A stretch of 64,000 bases of DNA, taken from positions 1,364,001 to 1,428,000 of the forward strand of contig JAKFAO010000008.1 in the NCBI GenBank assembly GCA_021527695.1, written 5' to 3'. Below are positions 33,617-43,794 of the stretch, piece by piece; within the stretch, counting starts at the first letter, position 1, and each line of letters starts with the position of its first letter. The notes under the pieces are model-generated. The model saw nothing but the letters and a program-made list of their open reading frames with translations. It was not told the origin of the DNA and ran no database searches. The translations under genes were made by a program, and so were the position numbers. This DNA comes from Naematelia aurantialba. Lineage: Eukaryota > Basidiomycota > Tremellomycetes > Tremellales > Naemateliaceae.

Positions 33617-34563
33617 GCTACTCGGACGATCCAACGATCCATGGACGAGCTGATGTGTTAGAATACGGCTAGTAGATCTGGAGAAGAAATATGTGAATAT
33701 TAAAGACGCCATACTCCAATACTACCATTGGCTAGAAACATATATTCGGCGCCGACATACGCTGCGTCCAACTCGGCCCCCGGCGCCAAACGCATGGCGA
33801 ACATTCTTGCGGCGTGGCGAGTGGCAGGGCGTTGAGGGCCACGTTTCGTGCCCGTGCATGGCCTGGTGACCTGTAGGACCGCCGCTCGGACAGATATCAG
33901 GGCGAGAGAGACTGCGTCTCGGGCGTCATACGTAATTGGGCCGTGTCTTGTGTCATCTCACGTACTTTCGCCTTGTTTACCAACGTCCTATCCCCTTGCC
34001 TTGTGCCATCACATGTGCGTTCGCCCTGTTTTCTTGATGCCTTGTGTTAGATGATTGTGGATGAATCGGATGAGCTATGCTTGTGATCAGTTTCAGCGAC
34101 GATACGAGCGGCGTGTGCTGTCAGTCAAACGCTGCTGCAGACGCAACTGTCTGCGAATGCAAGCGCTGCTGAGGAGCGCTGCTGTGGATCTGAAACTGGA
34201 AGATCCGCGCCACGTGAGGAGCCCCGGTGAACGAGTGTTGGTTTGGTCTTGGCAGCGTTTGCTTCTGCATGTCATCTCGACATTTGGCATTGAACACTGT
34301 GTGTGAGTGGTCGATTGTATTGGCAAGCGCGTTGTTGGTCCGATAGACGATAGACGGGTGACAACGACGGAATATCGAAGAAAGATTCAACCGCAAAGGA
34401 CGAATCAACAGCACAGAAAGAATCAATAGCGAGTGAACGTTGAAGAGCGAGTGAACGTTGAAGAACAAGTGACGAGTGAAGGGCGAGCATAAAAGGAAGG
34501 CGGAAAAGTGAAGACGGAAGATCGAAGAGACGATAGAAGATCGACCAGAGAAGAACGACAAGG
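33617..34563. other. Intergenic region with short direct repeats
   Basis: Nearly 950 bases without a gene I can support. Two copies of GAGTGAACGTTGAAGA occur at 34431-34446 and 34449-34464, probably in the 5' leader region of the next gene. Confidence 0.4.
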
Positions 34564-36183
34564 ATGTCGACAAACCTGACGATAGACGACTTTGACCCGC
34601 TCATCGCCTACTCCAACTATGACGAGTGGACGACGCCTGATCCGCAGGACCACGCGGATTGGTTCGAGGCGGACCCAGCGACGACGGGGGTAGTGTGGCA
34701 CGAGGGTAGGTTGGTCGTTTCCTCGTCAAAGCTGACTCGCGATAGCCACGTACCACTACACCACGGTCCCGGGCGCTCAGGCGTCGTTCAACTTCACCGG
34801 TAAGCTGTGTCCTCGCCTGCCCCAGCCCTGCTTACGCCCCAGGCCCCTCCGTGTGGATATACGGCTTCGCCTCCTCCCCAAACTACACGATATCCATCGA
34901 CCCCTCCTCCTCACAACCCTATACCGTCTCCCTGTCCAACGCCAACACAACGGCCAACGAGAGGGCTCTGCTGTTCTCCACTGAGGAGCTGACGTATGCG
35001 GCTCATGAGGTCGTGTTGCAGAACGATGGGGGCGGGCTAGGGTTGGATTTGGTTGTTGTTGGGTTCGAAGCAGGTGGTGATGGGTGAGTCGTCTTGGGAA
35101 ATACTTGAGCCGAACGAGCTACGACTGAGGGTGAATTGGGGTCGGAGAAGAACTCTGGACGATGGTAGATGCGAGCAGTCTTGAGGTGGGCCATAGGAAC
35201 GTAGACATGGACTTGATTTTGGAGCTGGAGCGGGAGCTGGAATATCGAAAGGATGCCAGCTGATAGCTTATCCCAGAGCAACCCTGACCAACACGACGCT
35301 GGATGACCGCTCGAGTGAGATCTCATATACGGGCACGTGGACGCAGCAGAACAACGATTTGTTCAACAATTCCACATCGACGTATACCGAGGGCCCGGGA
35401 AATTACTTTGAGGTCAACTTCACTGGTACGTCTGCCCGCCGCCTTGAGTCTTCCCTTGCTAGGTCACCTCTTCCTTCTTTCTTCTCTCCTTTCTCTTGGT
35501 CTGTCACGTTGTCTTGCTCCGTCCTGTGCGCTGTTCTCGCCCAACCTCTCGCTGCTCCCGTTCTCGTCTCTCCTCTCTTCCCCGCCAGTTTTCTCTTCTT
35601 CCCCAGTATCCTCTTCTCTACTTATACTCCGCAGGCTCCGCGGTCTACGTCTTCGGCGACCAGGTAAACGACCACGGCCCCTTCTCCGTCTACATCAACG
35701 ACACTACCACGCCTTACGCCACCCACACCGGCCGGTCGGGCTGCGGCGGGGGCTACGCAAAGTATTGCGAAAAGCTGCATGGGCTGGCTTTCTTTGCGAA
35801 CAACCTGCCGCCAGGTCAACATCTCCTCCGGCTGGAGAACCAAGGGCCGAGCGAGGGCAACATGACATTCTTTGGTGCGTGTTGTGTTTCTTCCTTGCGG
35901 TTTGCTGACAGAGGCAGATTTCGACTACCTGGTCTACACGACGCCCAGCGTCTACTCGTCTCAAACTCTCGAGACTGCCAGCTGTCCATTTTCAAATTGC
36001 ACCACGTCGACCTCGGCTGGCGCCTCGACCTCTGCAACAGCAATGGCGACCGGCTCGTCCAGCTCGTCCAGCTCCAGCCCCTCAAGCTCGACCGGCTCAG
36101 GGGATGCACGAGCAATTAGTGTATCAGGAAATGCCGTGTTGGTCACGTTGCTGGGGTGCTGGTTATTGCACAAAGTGCTCTGA
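34564..36183 (+). CDS. Surface protein with duplicated domain and GPI-like tail
   Basis: The product starts MSTNLTIDDFDPLIAYSNYD and has two related modules separated by introns. Each has a Tyr-x-x-x-Trp start (YSNYDEWTT; YTGTWTQQNNDLF), a variable N-glycosylation-rich stretch, and a [GS]-x-V-[WY]-[IV]-[YF]-G core (PSVWIYGFASSPNYTISID; SAVYVFGDQVNDHGPFSVYI), then a LPPGQHLLRLENQG-type strand in module two. This layout is common in basidiomycete cell-surface proteins. The tail is a Ser/Thr stalk followed by the hydrophobic AVLVTLLGCWLLHKVL, consistent with GPI attachment. The first 20 residues are not hydrophobic, so a classical signal peptide is missing unless an upstream exon exists. Introns are short with Y-rich tracts. 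Ligand unknown. Confidence 0.7.
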
Positions 36184-36955
36184 TAGGGACAGTGACCGTC
36201 TGGTGGGTATACATACACTCCTTCTGTATGACGCCACGGACTCTAGTGGCAAATTCCCCAACGAAAATCTCACCAACCGGTGCCTCCTCGGCATAGCACG
36301 GCCTATCTTGTATGCACAACATGCACTGCACAATGTACCGTTCTGTCCAGCGAAAGGGCCAAGTCTGACACATTCTCAAAATGGTTAGCTCGCCGTACAG
36401 GCGCTCCAAGCAACGGCCGACCGGTGGTCCGGCTCGCCGACGAGCCTAGCGCGAGCTCGGTCGCGGGGACGGGCTAGGGGTGGTGAATCAAAGGTGCCGA
36501 GGTGTAAGTTGAACGACCTTTGTGCGCCTGTTTCACCGCCATCCCGGTACGTGGCCTCCTTTCACGGCTGGACCCAACCGCGACGCACCGTGACGCTGTA
36601 CATAGGGCGCTTGTGCGCCGCTCATGGCTCCTCCTCTCTGTTCTTCGTCTTTTTGAAGTGCAGCACCGGTTCAACGTACCTTACACCTTACGGTTCGTCT
36701 TTCACTTCCGCTAGATACCTTCTGCCTTGGGGCTCAGGGATCTGTCAAGAATCAGAAATCTACCCCCTGTGCTGCATCCACGGTTCTACTCTGTCGGCTG
36801 CTGCAAACTTCTAGTCAGGACTGGTGATCAGAAGTCCTTGTTCGCATCCCTTGCAGGATCACTACGCTTCACCTTCCAGTTGGAGTCAGGAGTAGGGAGG
36901 TAGAGTCTTCGATTTAGAATTTGGAGTTCGGAGTCAGAGTCAGATACAACAGGAA
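36184..36955. promoter_or_regulatory. Spacer upstream of NAPE-PLD-like gene
   Basis: The 772 bases hold no supported gene. GGAGTCAG/GGAGTTCGGAGTCAG words recur near 36885-36940, just before the start codon. Confidence 0.35.
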
Positions 36956-39301
36956 ATGACGCGCTTCACCAACCCCTGGCCGTCGTACGCGCCACCGTCA
37001 CTGTGGACCCGTGCGACAGCGTTCTTCAACCTCACCGACCCGAACCGAGACGTCCAGGATGCCGAGCCGTGGTCTGGGCCTGCGGTACTTCGCCCCTCTT
37101 TCGATCCCCCAGCAGGGTTTGGGATGACTCGAGACACCGCGAGGGCAGACCGGCCAGACGGCGAGAGGGCGGAGCGGGGGGAGGGTGAGAGGGCGGAGCG
37201 GGGGGAGGGGGAAGAGATGGCCAAGGCTCGGGCGATGTGGCTCGGCCATGCTAGTGTCTATCTCCAGCTTTGGACCGGAGCAGACGAGGGACACATGATT
37301 GGAGTGTTGTTTGATCCCATCTTCTCAGAGAGGTGGGTGCCGCTTCCTACTCATCCCTCGCCATCGTGCCTCTTCCTACTCCCCCCCTCCCTCGCCATCG
37401 TGCCTCTTCACAACGTCCCTTCAACCAGGAGTCTGTATCGTTGCGTATGTGACTTGACCACCCTCCAATCATTGATTACCTGTCCGCGTTCCTCCATCTG
37501 GTGCTTCACTCAGCCGTGGGTGGTGCAACAAGAAGACAACGGGACGCACACTGATGGAGGACGGGGCTGAAACGAGATGCGAAGGCTTTGCCGCTGACCA
37601 TGGTGAACCGTAGGTGCTCGCCCATCACATGGCTCGGCCCAAAGAGGAGGATACAGCCGCCGTGCCGTATCGAAGAGTTACCGAGAGTCGACCTGGTAGT
37701 GATTTCGCACGACCACTGTGAGCCGCGTTCAGGTTCAAATTCGCCACTGCCACTCCACTGCCACTCTCTCTCTCCCACACACACTCGCCTCTGACCTCTC
37801 CGTTGCTTGTCGTGTAGTACGTCAGTACGTACACGCAGCGACGACGTATCAGCACTTGTACCATGCTGTGGCACTGCGGCTGGGGCTGTTAGCTCTCGTT
37901 GACCAAATGCATGAGCTGACGCAGCCAGACGACCACCTCGACAAACCCTCGATCATCACCATCGAAGCGACCTTTCCCAACGTTCGGTATGCCGTGCCCC
38001 TGGGCCTGGCCAGGTGGTTCAAGAAGCGCGGGGTCACCATGGACCGTATCATCGAGTTGAATTGGGGGGAAGAGTGCACTGTTCTTGATTTGGGTGGGGG
38101 TGGCGAAAATTTCCCTTCCCCGTCGGGGGTCGCGTCCCAGGCCGTAGTCGAGAGGGAGAGGGCGCCGCCAGCCGAAAGTGCTGAAACCCTAGTCCCGCCC
38201 GTGGAGCAGGCAAAGGTAGTGGCAAAGGATATGGATGTGGATGTAGAGGGGGAGGTGGGTGCGGACGAAGAGCCGCTTCTTCCCGTGACGAACGACCGCC
38301 ACACGCTCGGAGGCGGGGGCGGGGGCGACACGGGCGCGGTCGAGGATGTGGCCGGAGAGGTTGGAGAGGTGGAGGCGGGTCTGGGCAGTGCTGGTGCTAG
38401 AGTTCAACAGACATACCAAGAGACCATGAGCGCGAGCGCAGGAGCAGGCGCGGTCCGACTGATCTGTACCCCCGGACAGCACAATTCGGGGCGGTACCTC
38501 GGAGGCGGGAACAGGACGTTGTGGTGTACGTGGGTGCTCGAGTGGGCCGTGGCGGGCCACGCGCCCGTGCGCGTCTTCTTTGGCGGGTGAGTGGCAAGTG
38601 GAAACGTGGCAATGTAGAAGGGAATGTGGCGATGTGGCGATGTGGCGGCCATGGACCCAGTAGCAGGCGAAGTGGCATTGTGGGAGTGGACCCAGCACCC
38701 CAGTGATCAATCACGCTGACGTCTCTCCAGCGACACGGCGTACCGCTCCCTCTCTGGCGGGCCTACGAACCCCACTTTCGGCCGCATCAACGCGCGCTAC
38801 GGCGCGCCAACCCTCTCCTTCCTCCCGCTCGCGCCGGGCTCCGTCCTGCCGTACCTATCGGACATACTTCCCCTCATCCACCCGGACCAAGAGCGGCTGA
38901 CGCGGCATATCCACGCGACCCCCGAAGACGCGGTGCGGATGAACGCGGTTCTAGGTGGCGGCAGGGCGGTGGGCATCCACTGGGGCACGTGGACGAGCGC
39001 GCGCGGCGCCGAGGGGACGGTCAAGGCGCTAGAGAGGGCCAGGGGGGCGGTCAAAGCCGAGGCGGAGAGGGAGCTCCAGGGCGGGGGCGGGAGTGGAGAG
39101 GAGACGGCGGGGCTGGTCAGTGGGCTTTATGGGGGAGACCAAGTGGGAGATGGAGTGGGAGTGGGAGCAGGAGTGGGAGTGGGAGTGGGAGTGGGAGTGG
39201 GAGCAGGAGTGGGAGTGGGAGTGGGATTGGGAGCGGGAGAGAGGGTCCGAGACACTGCAGGAGTGAGCTTGGTGGATGTCGGTGCGTGGATCGACGTCTG
39301 A
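36956..39301 (+). CDS. NAPE-PLD-type metallo-beta-lactamase-fold phospholipase (Fmp30-like)
   Basis: Exons join to a zinc hydrolase: WLGHASVYLQL, VLFDPIFSERCSPITWLGPK and then the metal site SHDHYDHLDKPSI, created by splicing from 37719 to about 37929. VPLGLARWFKKRG, CTPGQHNSGRYLGGGNRTLW and MNAVLGGGRAVGIHWGTW complete the NAPE-PLD signature set. Family members hydrolyse N-acyl-phosphatidylethanolamine to N-acylethanolamine and phosphatidic acid; yeast Fmp30 is mitochondrial. Unusual here are three insertions: a GERAERGEGERAERGEGEE repeat near residue 70, a ~110-residue acidic and Gly-rich insertion between the catalytic blocks (about 38090-38440) and a Gly-Val repeat near the C-terminus. No clear targeting peptide. 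The family call is firm, substrate is inferred. Confidence 0.88.
39151..39240 (+). repeat. GTGGGA hexamer microsatellite in coding sequence
   Basis: About fifteen near-perfect copies of GTGGGA encode a Gly-Val(-Ala) run near the C-terminus of the phospholipase. Confidence 0.85.
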
Positions 39302-40333
39302 CCGTTCCGCATCTGTTTCTGTCATCTGTGAGAAAGAACAGACCTGTAGCTTGATTGTGACCTGTGACCTGAGCCGTAAATCCTGCAATTTTTGTGACCA
39401 GTCTACGAGTCAAGAAGTTACGACGACACGTTGTCTGTGCCATGTCCAGATGCATGTTCGTGTGATGCCTGAATGAATGTCTGTGATGCCCGAATGAATG
39501 TCTGCCAATCTCAGCTGGAAGCATACGAGCGGCCAAGGACCAAAACAACCTGCACACAACCTGCACACAACCTGCAGCCATCGATATCACATGCATCCCT
39601 CGACCAGCCATCACCTGCGACTGACACTCCCCGACGGTCTCAAAATGTCCATATTCGTCATAAACAGCACGAAATCGGCGTGCACATAAAGCGAGGAGTA
39701 ACGTGCAAGGTGCAAGATCCATGATGCAAAGCGCAAGGCGCAAGGTGCCTGGTGCAAGGTGCATGGTGCATGATGCAAGGAGCAAGGCGCAAGGAGCAAC
39801 ACGTAAGAAGAAAGGAGCACGTGAACGGTGGATGGCGTATGCGTGAGGTTGACAAGATATATGAGACTCGCAAGAAAAGAGATGGGACATGAGACATAAC
39901 GCTCGTAGCTTGTAGGGTATTCAGACACGTATCCAAGATGTGGAGATGTCGCTGACAACGGAGGTATCGTGCTCGTGCTCTGGCTGTTTTGCCTTCGTCT
40001 CGGGCTCGCTCTCGCGCTCGAGGACGAGTTTGAGGACGAGGACGAGTACAAATACGAATACAGAAAGAGTCCGACCGACTTAATAAGGGCATCCAAGATC
40101 GTCTCGACGTATCGGTCGTCTCCATGTATATCAGCCAAACATGTCGTATGCTGTCGTGTAGGTGCAGATCAAGGGAGATAGGTATCGTGTTGTATTCCGG
40201 AATAGCAGGCACGAGGTGTGAGGACGAGCCATGGGTCTCTGTGGAGAAGACGCTGGAGAGATGGGAGACGAGGCGAGATTGAGAGCTGACATGAGAGACG
40301 TCGAACGGCAGAAAATCCAGGTGGTGACCCCTG
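39302..40333. other. Convergent intergenic region
   Basis: About 1 kb between convergent stops. It contains CCTGCACACAA repeats at ~39545-39580 and the GCAAGG-type repeat described separately. Open frames on both strands look non-coding and reflect repeats such as LLLAPCSLHHAPCTLH. Confidence 0.4.
39705..39800. repeat. GCAAGGYGCAWGG-type degenerate tandem repeat
   Basis: Eight or so degenerate 7-8 bp units (GCAAGGC, GCAAGGT, GCATGGT, GCATGAT) follow each other between two convergent gene ends. Confidence 0.7.
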
Positions 40334-42312
40334 CTAGATGTCCAAGCTCTCCCTCGTCCTGACCGCTTCCTCCTCTTCGTCCTCCTCGCTCACGCGCCTC
40401 GCAATAGCCCCACGCAAGACCGCACTAGCACTGCTCCTCAGTCCGCCTCCGGCGCCGCCAGCGAAGCCGCGCGACTCGCCAGCCGGTCCACGGGGGTTAC
40501 GCAGTGGCGCACTCGTGCTTGATCCCCCACCATCCTGCTCCACCGGACTTGCCGACGTTGTTCCGCTCGCATTCACAGTACCACTCCCATTCCCAGCCCC
40601 CGCCCCCGCCACAGTGACACCGTTCTGGCCCGCGTTCTGTGTTTGATTTTGGTTCTGGTTCTGGTTCTGGTTCTGCGTCGCGCCTGACCGGTTCCCGTGC
40701 AGTCCCAGACCACTAGGTAACGGCGGTACCGGCGGCACATCGACCGGCGAGCCAAACATGCCGTTGAACGTGCCTGAGCCGAACCCATTGGCGCGCCGAC
40801 CGCCGGCCGCGCCCATCGATACGTACTCGCGCGACTCGCGGAGATTGCCACTTGATCTCTGAGGCGTCAGCGACCGCGATGGATCGCGAGCGACCACGGG
40901 ACCGTTGAAGCCGCGCAAGTCGGGCATGGACTTCTTGATCCGCAGCGACGGGGAGAGATCGGACGGCGTCGTCGAGTACGGAGAGAGGTAAGTCGACGAA
41001 ATGGTTGCCGAGGAAGACGAGGTCAGAGTCGGCCGAGAGACGGCCTCTCGCGTGACTACCACGTACTTGACGTCGCCTTCGCCCTTTGTCACGCTTGTCA
41101 GGCCCAGTTTCTGCGCGACGAGATGCACGATCCGCCGCTCGGTCGGCGTGAGGTTGCGCGAGAACGCCAGGTCATCCCGCATCCGATCTTCCTTGAACAC
41201 CAGAACACGCGAGTAGATGTCGAGCGCCTGCGGATCGTTCAGGTCGAGGGACATGGGCAGCGAGTCTGACGTCGCCGACGAAGCAGAATGCGGCGGGGAG
41301 TAATCTGTGTCCGGAGCGAGATGGCCGTTTGTGGTACGTGTCGGCAGAGAAAGGGGCGGCGGCATCTCCTTGGCGTCGAACTGGATACTCCTCATTCGCT
41401 TCAAAGCCTTTTCACGCTCAATCTTGTCCTTCTCCCCAGGTTGAAGGACCTTTTTATACTCGACTCGCAGCTTGCGACCTTGTACATCATACCCATTCAG
41501 CGCGGCAACGACGGCTGCAGCCTCTTCTGGTGCACGGAAGTTGGCAAATGCCAGACCCCGGAATATGCCGCTATCGTGGTGGTAGTTGAATGCGTAGGGC
41601 AATGGCGCGCCGAGGCTCTCAATGACGCCGAGAAGAGTTTCACGAGAGACGGCGAACGGGATATTTTTAATGACGATAGCGGTGGGTATCACGTCGTCGT
41701 CTGGCATGGGAATCGTCGCGTTGTATCTCCAGACCCCGGAGTTGCGCGGGTTCAACGCAGCGAGCGACTGAGAGCCGAATGTCGGCATCCCGCCGGAGTG
41801 GTACCCCGCAAGGTTGGGTACTGAGTTTGTGCTGTTCATTCCAAAATTCATGGGTGGGGGTGGGGAAGGCGTGACTGCCATTGGTGCAAAGGATGAGGGA
41901 TCGTACACCGGTGGGACGTAAGAGTGATATGGGTTGGTCGTGGCGCTCGTGGGACCTGATGTCGTCGACGATGGAGGGGACAATGCTGGTGGAGAATTGC
42001 CGTCTCGGCGGTATGGCTCAAAATGGCTGGGAGATTCGCGTGATGATGGATCGTACCAGTTCTGCAGATCGTCAGTATCATGCGAGATCACGTTTAGGAA
42101 GCACACACCGTAGGGATACCGTTTCGAGAACCACGCTTCCCGGGACTCGCCCAGCCCTGCGAAGGCGCTCCAGGTACCGGTGGGCCAAAGACGCCGGTAT
42201 ATCTGTAATCGTGTTGCTGGGGGTATGGAGCGGGTGAGATGGACAGCGCGTGAAAGTTGGGTAGTGGGGGTGACGACGCCGAATGCGGATGTTGTGCCGT
42301 GTGGCCATTCAT
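40334..42312 (-). CDS. RRM and R3H domain protein, Pin4/Cip1/Cip2-like
   Basis: Two exons, complement(40334-42061, 42109-42312), join in frame to 643 residues. Order: Pro/Ser/Asn-rich N-terminus (~150 residues); one RRM with RNP2 AIVIKNIPFAVSRETLL and RNP1 SGIFRGLAFANF; a Lys-rich extension; an R3H-like domain LTPTERRIVHLVAQKLGLTS with KYVVVTR; then a disordered tail with an Asn-Gln repeat. This RRM-R3H order is that of S. pombe Cip1/Cip2 and S. cerevisiae Pin4, RNA-binding proteins linked to stress response and checkpoint control. The start at 42312 is the first ATG after an in-frame stop near 42360; an upstream exon cannot be excluded. It is transcribed divergently from the vWA gene. Confidence 0.88.
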
Positions 42313-43794
42313 GTTGCTGGTTGTTTGTCCAAACACAGGCAGAGCGGATTCAAGCGGTGGCGGAGTGTTTGGTCACCCGTGTGGATGGGACGGAGATGCC
42401 GGGTCAAATGGGGGACACGGCCGCAATTTCGATATGATCGAGAGACACCGGACGGGGCTGGGACGATGGTCGACGACGGAGGGGTGGAGTGGTAGTGGGG
42501 CGTGGCTTTTGTTTTCGGACTACTTTCGTTGCTAACGTGCGATCTTTCGATTGAATGTCTCTCTCGGAGTTCTGCAAAGAAATGAAACGGAGAGAGATGA
42601 CTGGGTCGTTAAACGTGAAATCGTTACGAGGTCACAAGAAGCAGAGGTTAGAGTAGAACAACGTCAAGAGACGAGTGTAGCAACGAGTCACCCATCGGAG
42701 AGAGGGGCGAGAAAAACACGAGTTGCGATTATTTCGTGCCCATGTTTTTGTCACATTTATCCCAATCGGGTCCCCATCGAGTCGCACGTGGCGTCATGTA
42801 CGTCATGTCATCAATAGTCTACGAGGACGAGAGCAGGTCACGGCCATCAGGCACTAGTGGGAAAACAACTGGGATACTAGTGGTGGTGGATGGACATCGA
42901 GGGCGAGTAATTGGTAGATCGCGCGTCCGTCATCGTTATAGAGTGCGAGGACAGGCAGTTGAATCGTGCAATGATCGGCTATATATCAGCGCCCGCTCTA
43001 TCAGTGGGTACCTACCGCTGGCCGCGTCTCGGTCAGCACAGAGTAGGCCGGGCGGTCGTCGTCACCGCCATTGGTGCAGGCTGGCTAGTAGCCGGAGGGC
43101 GTGGCCCGTCTGCACCGGCGCACTGGCTGCAATTGGTTGAATGGTCGGACGTGCTGAACGCGGGGCCCGCGCCTGTCTGCGCGCTTCCCTCCTCTCGTTT
43201 CACCAAAGTCTTACATGTTCAGACAAGGACAGCATTTTTTTCCGTGGCGAAGGAATAGGGTGGGGGTTCTTCGTCGTGAAGCGCTGCTACTTCGTTTCAA
43301 CATCATGTAGGAGTTAGTTCCCGGCACTCACAGTTTGGCTTCAGCTTCACGTTCATTGCGGGTGTAACGAGGCTTACGCATGGCACAGAGTGTTGTGGTG
43401 TACAAATCTCAATGAATTGGACAGAATACGGGATGAGGATGAAGAAGAGAAGAAGAGAGAAGAGAGAAGAGAGAAGAGAGAAGGAAGAAGAGAGCAGTAG
43501 GCAGGCAAAGCCAGTCGCGTCAGTCGGGAATAGAATCCCCTCCATGACGTGGTATTAGAAACGTGGCGTCGGCTTTCGGCTTGGCAGGGTGCCGCAGGGT
43601 GTTTTGATAACGTCATTGCTGTGCTGCGTCGGTCGGTCCTGGACGGTCAATGAATAAGTTCGTCTTCGTATTCCCCGCACAGTGGTTCCTATCATCGCCA
43701 CCAGTCACCATCACCTCACGACCACAATCAAGACAAACCACAACGACCATCTGAGTCTTGCTTGACAATCACCTCGGTATAAGAAGACACTAGC
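42313..43794. promoter_or_regulatory. Divergent intergenic region, RRM-R3H / vWA genes
   Basis: Nearly 1.5 kb between divergent starts; the ORFs here lack coding character. It contains a GA-rich tract listed separately. No gene supported. Confidence 0.45.
43436..43495. repeat. GAGAAGA polypurine tract
   Basis: About 60 bases of uninterrupted purine (AGAGAAGAGAGAAGAG units) lie 300 bp upstream of the vWA gene; such tracts can exclude nucleosomes or form triplex DNA. Confidence 0.7.

Noticed and set aside
39117..39890. 257-codon minus-strand open frame with LLLASCTMHLAPGTLRL-like text
   Set aside because: It is the antisense reading of GTGGGA and GCAAGG repeats and overlaps the end of the phospholipase gene.
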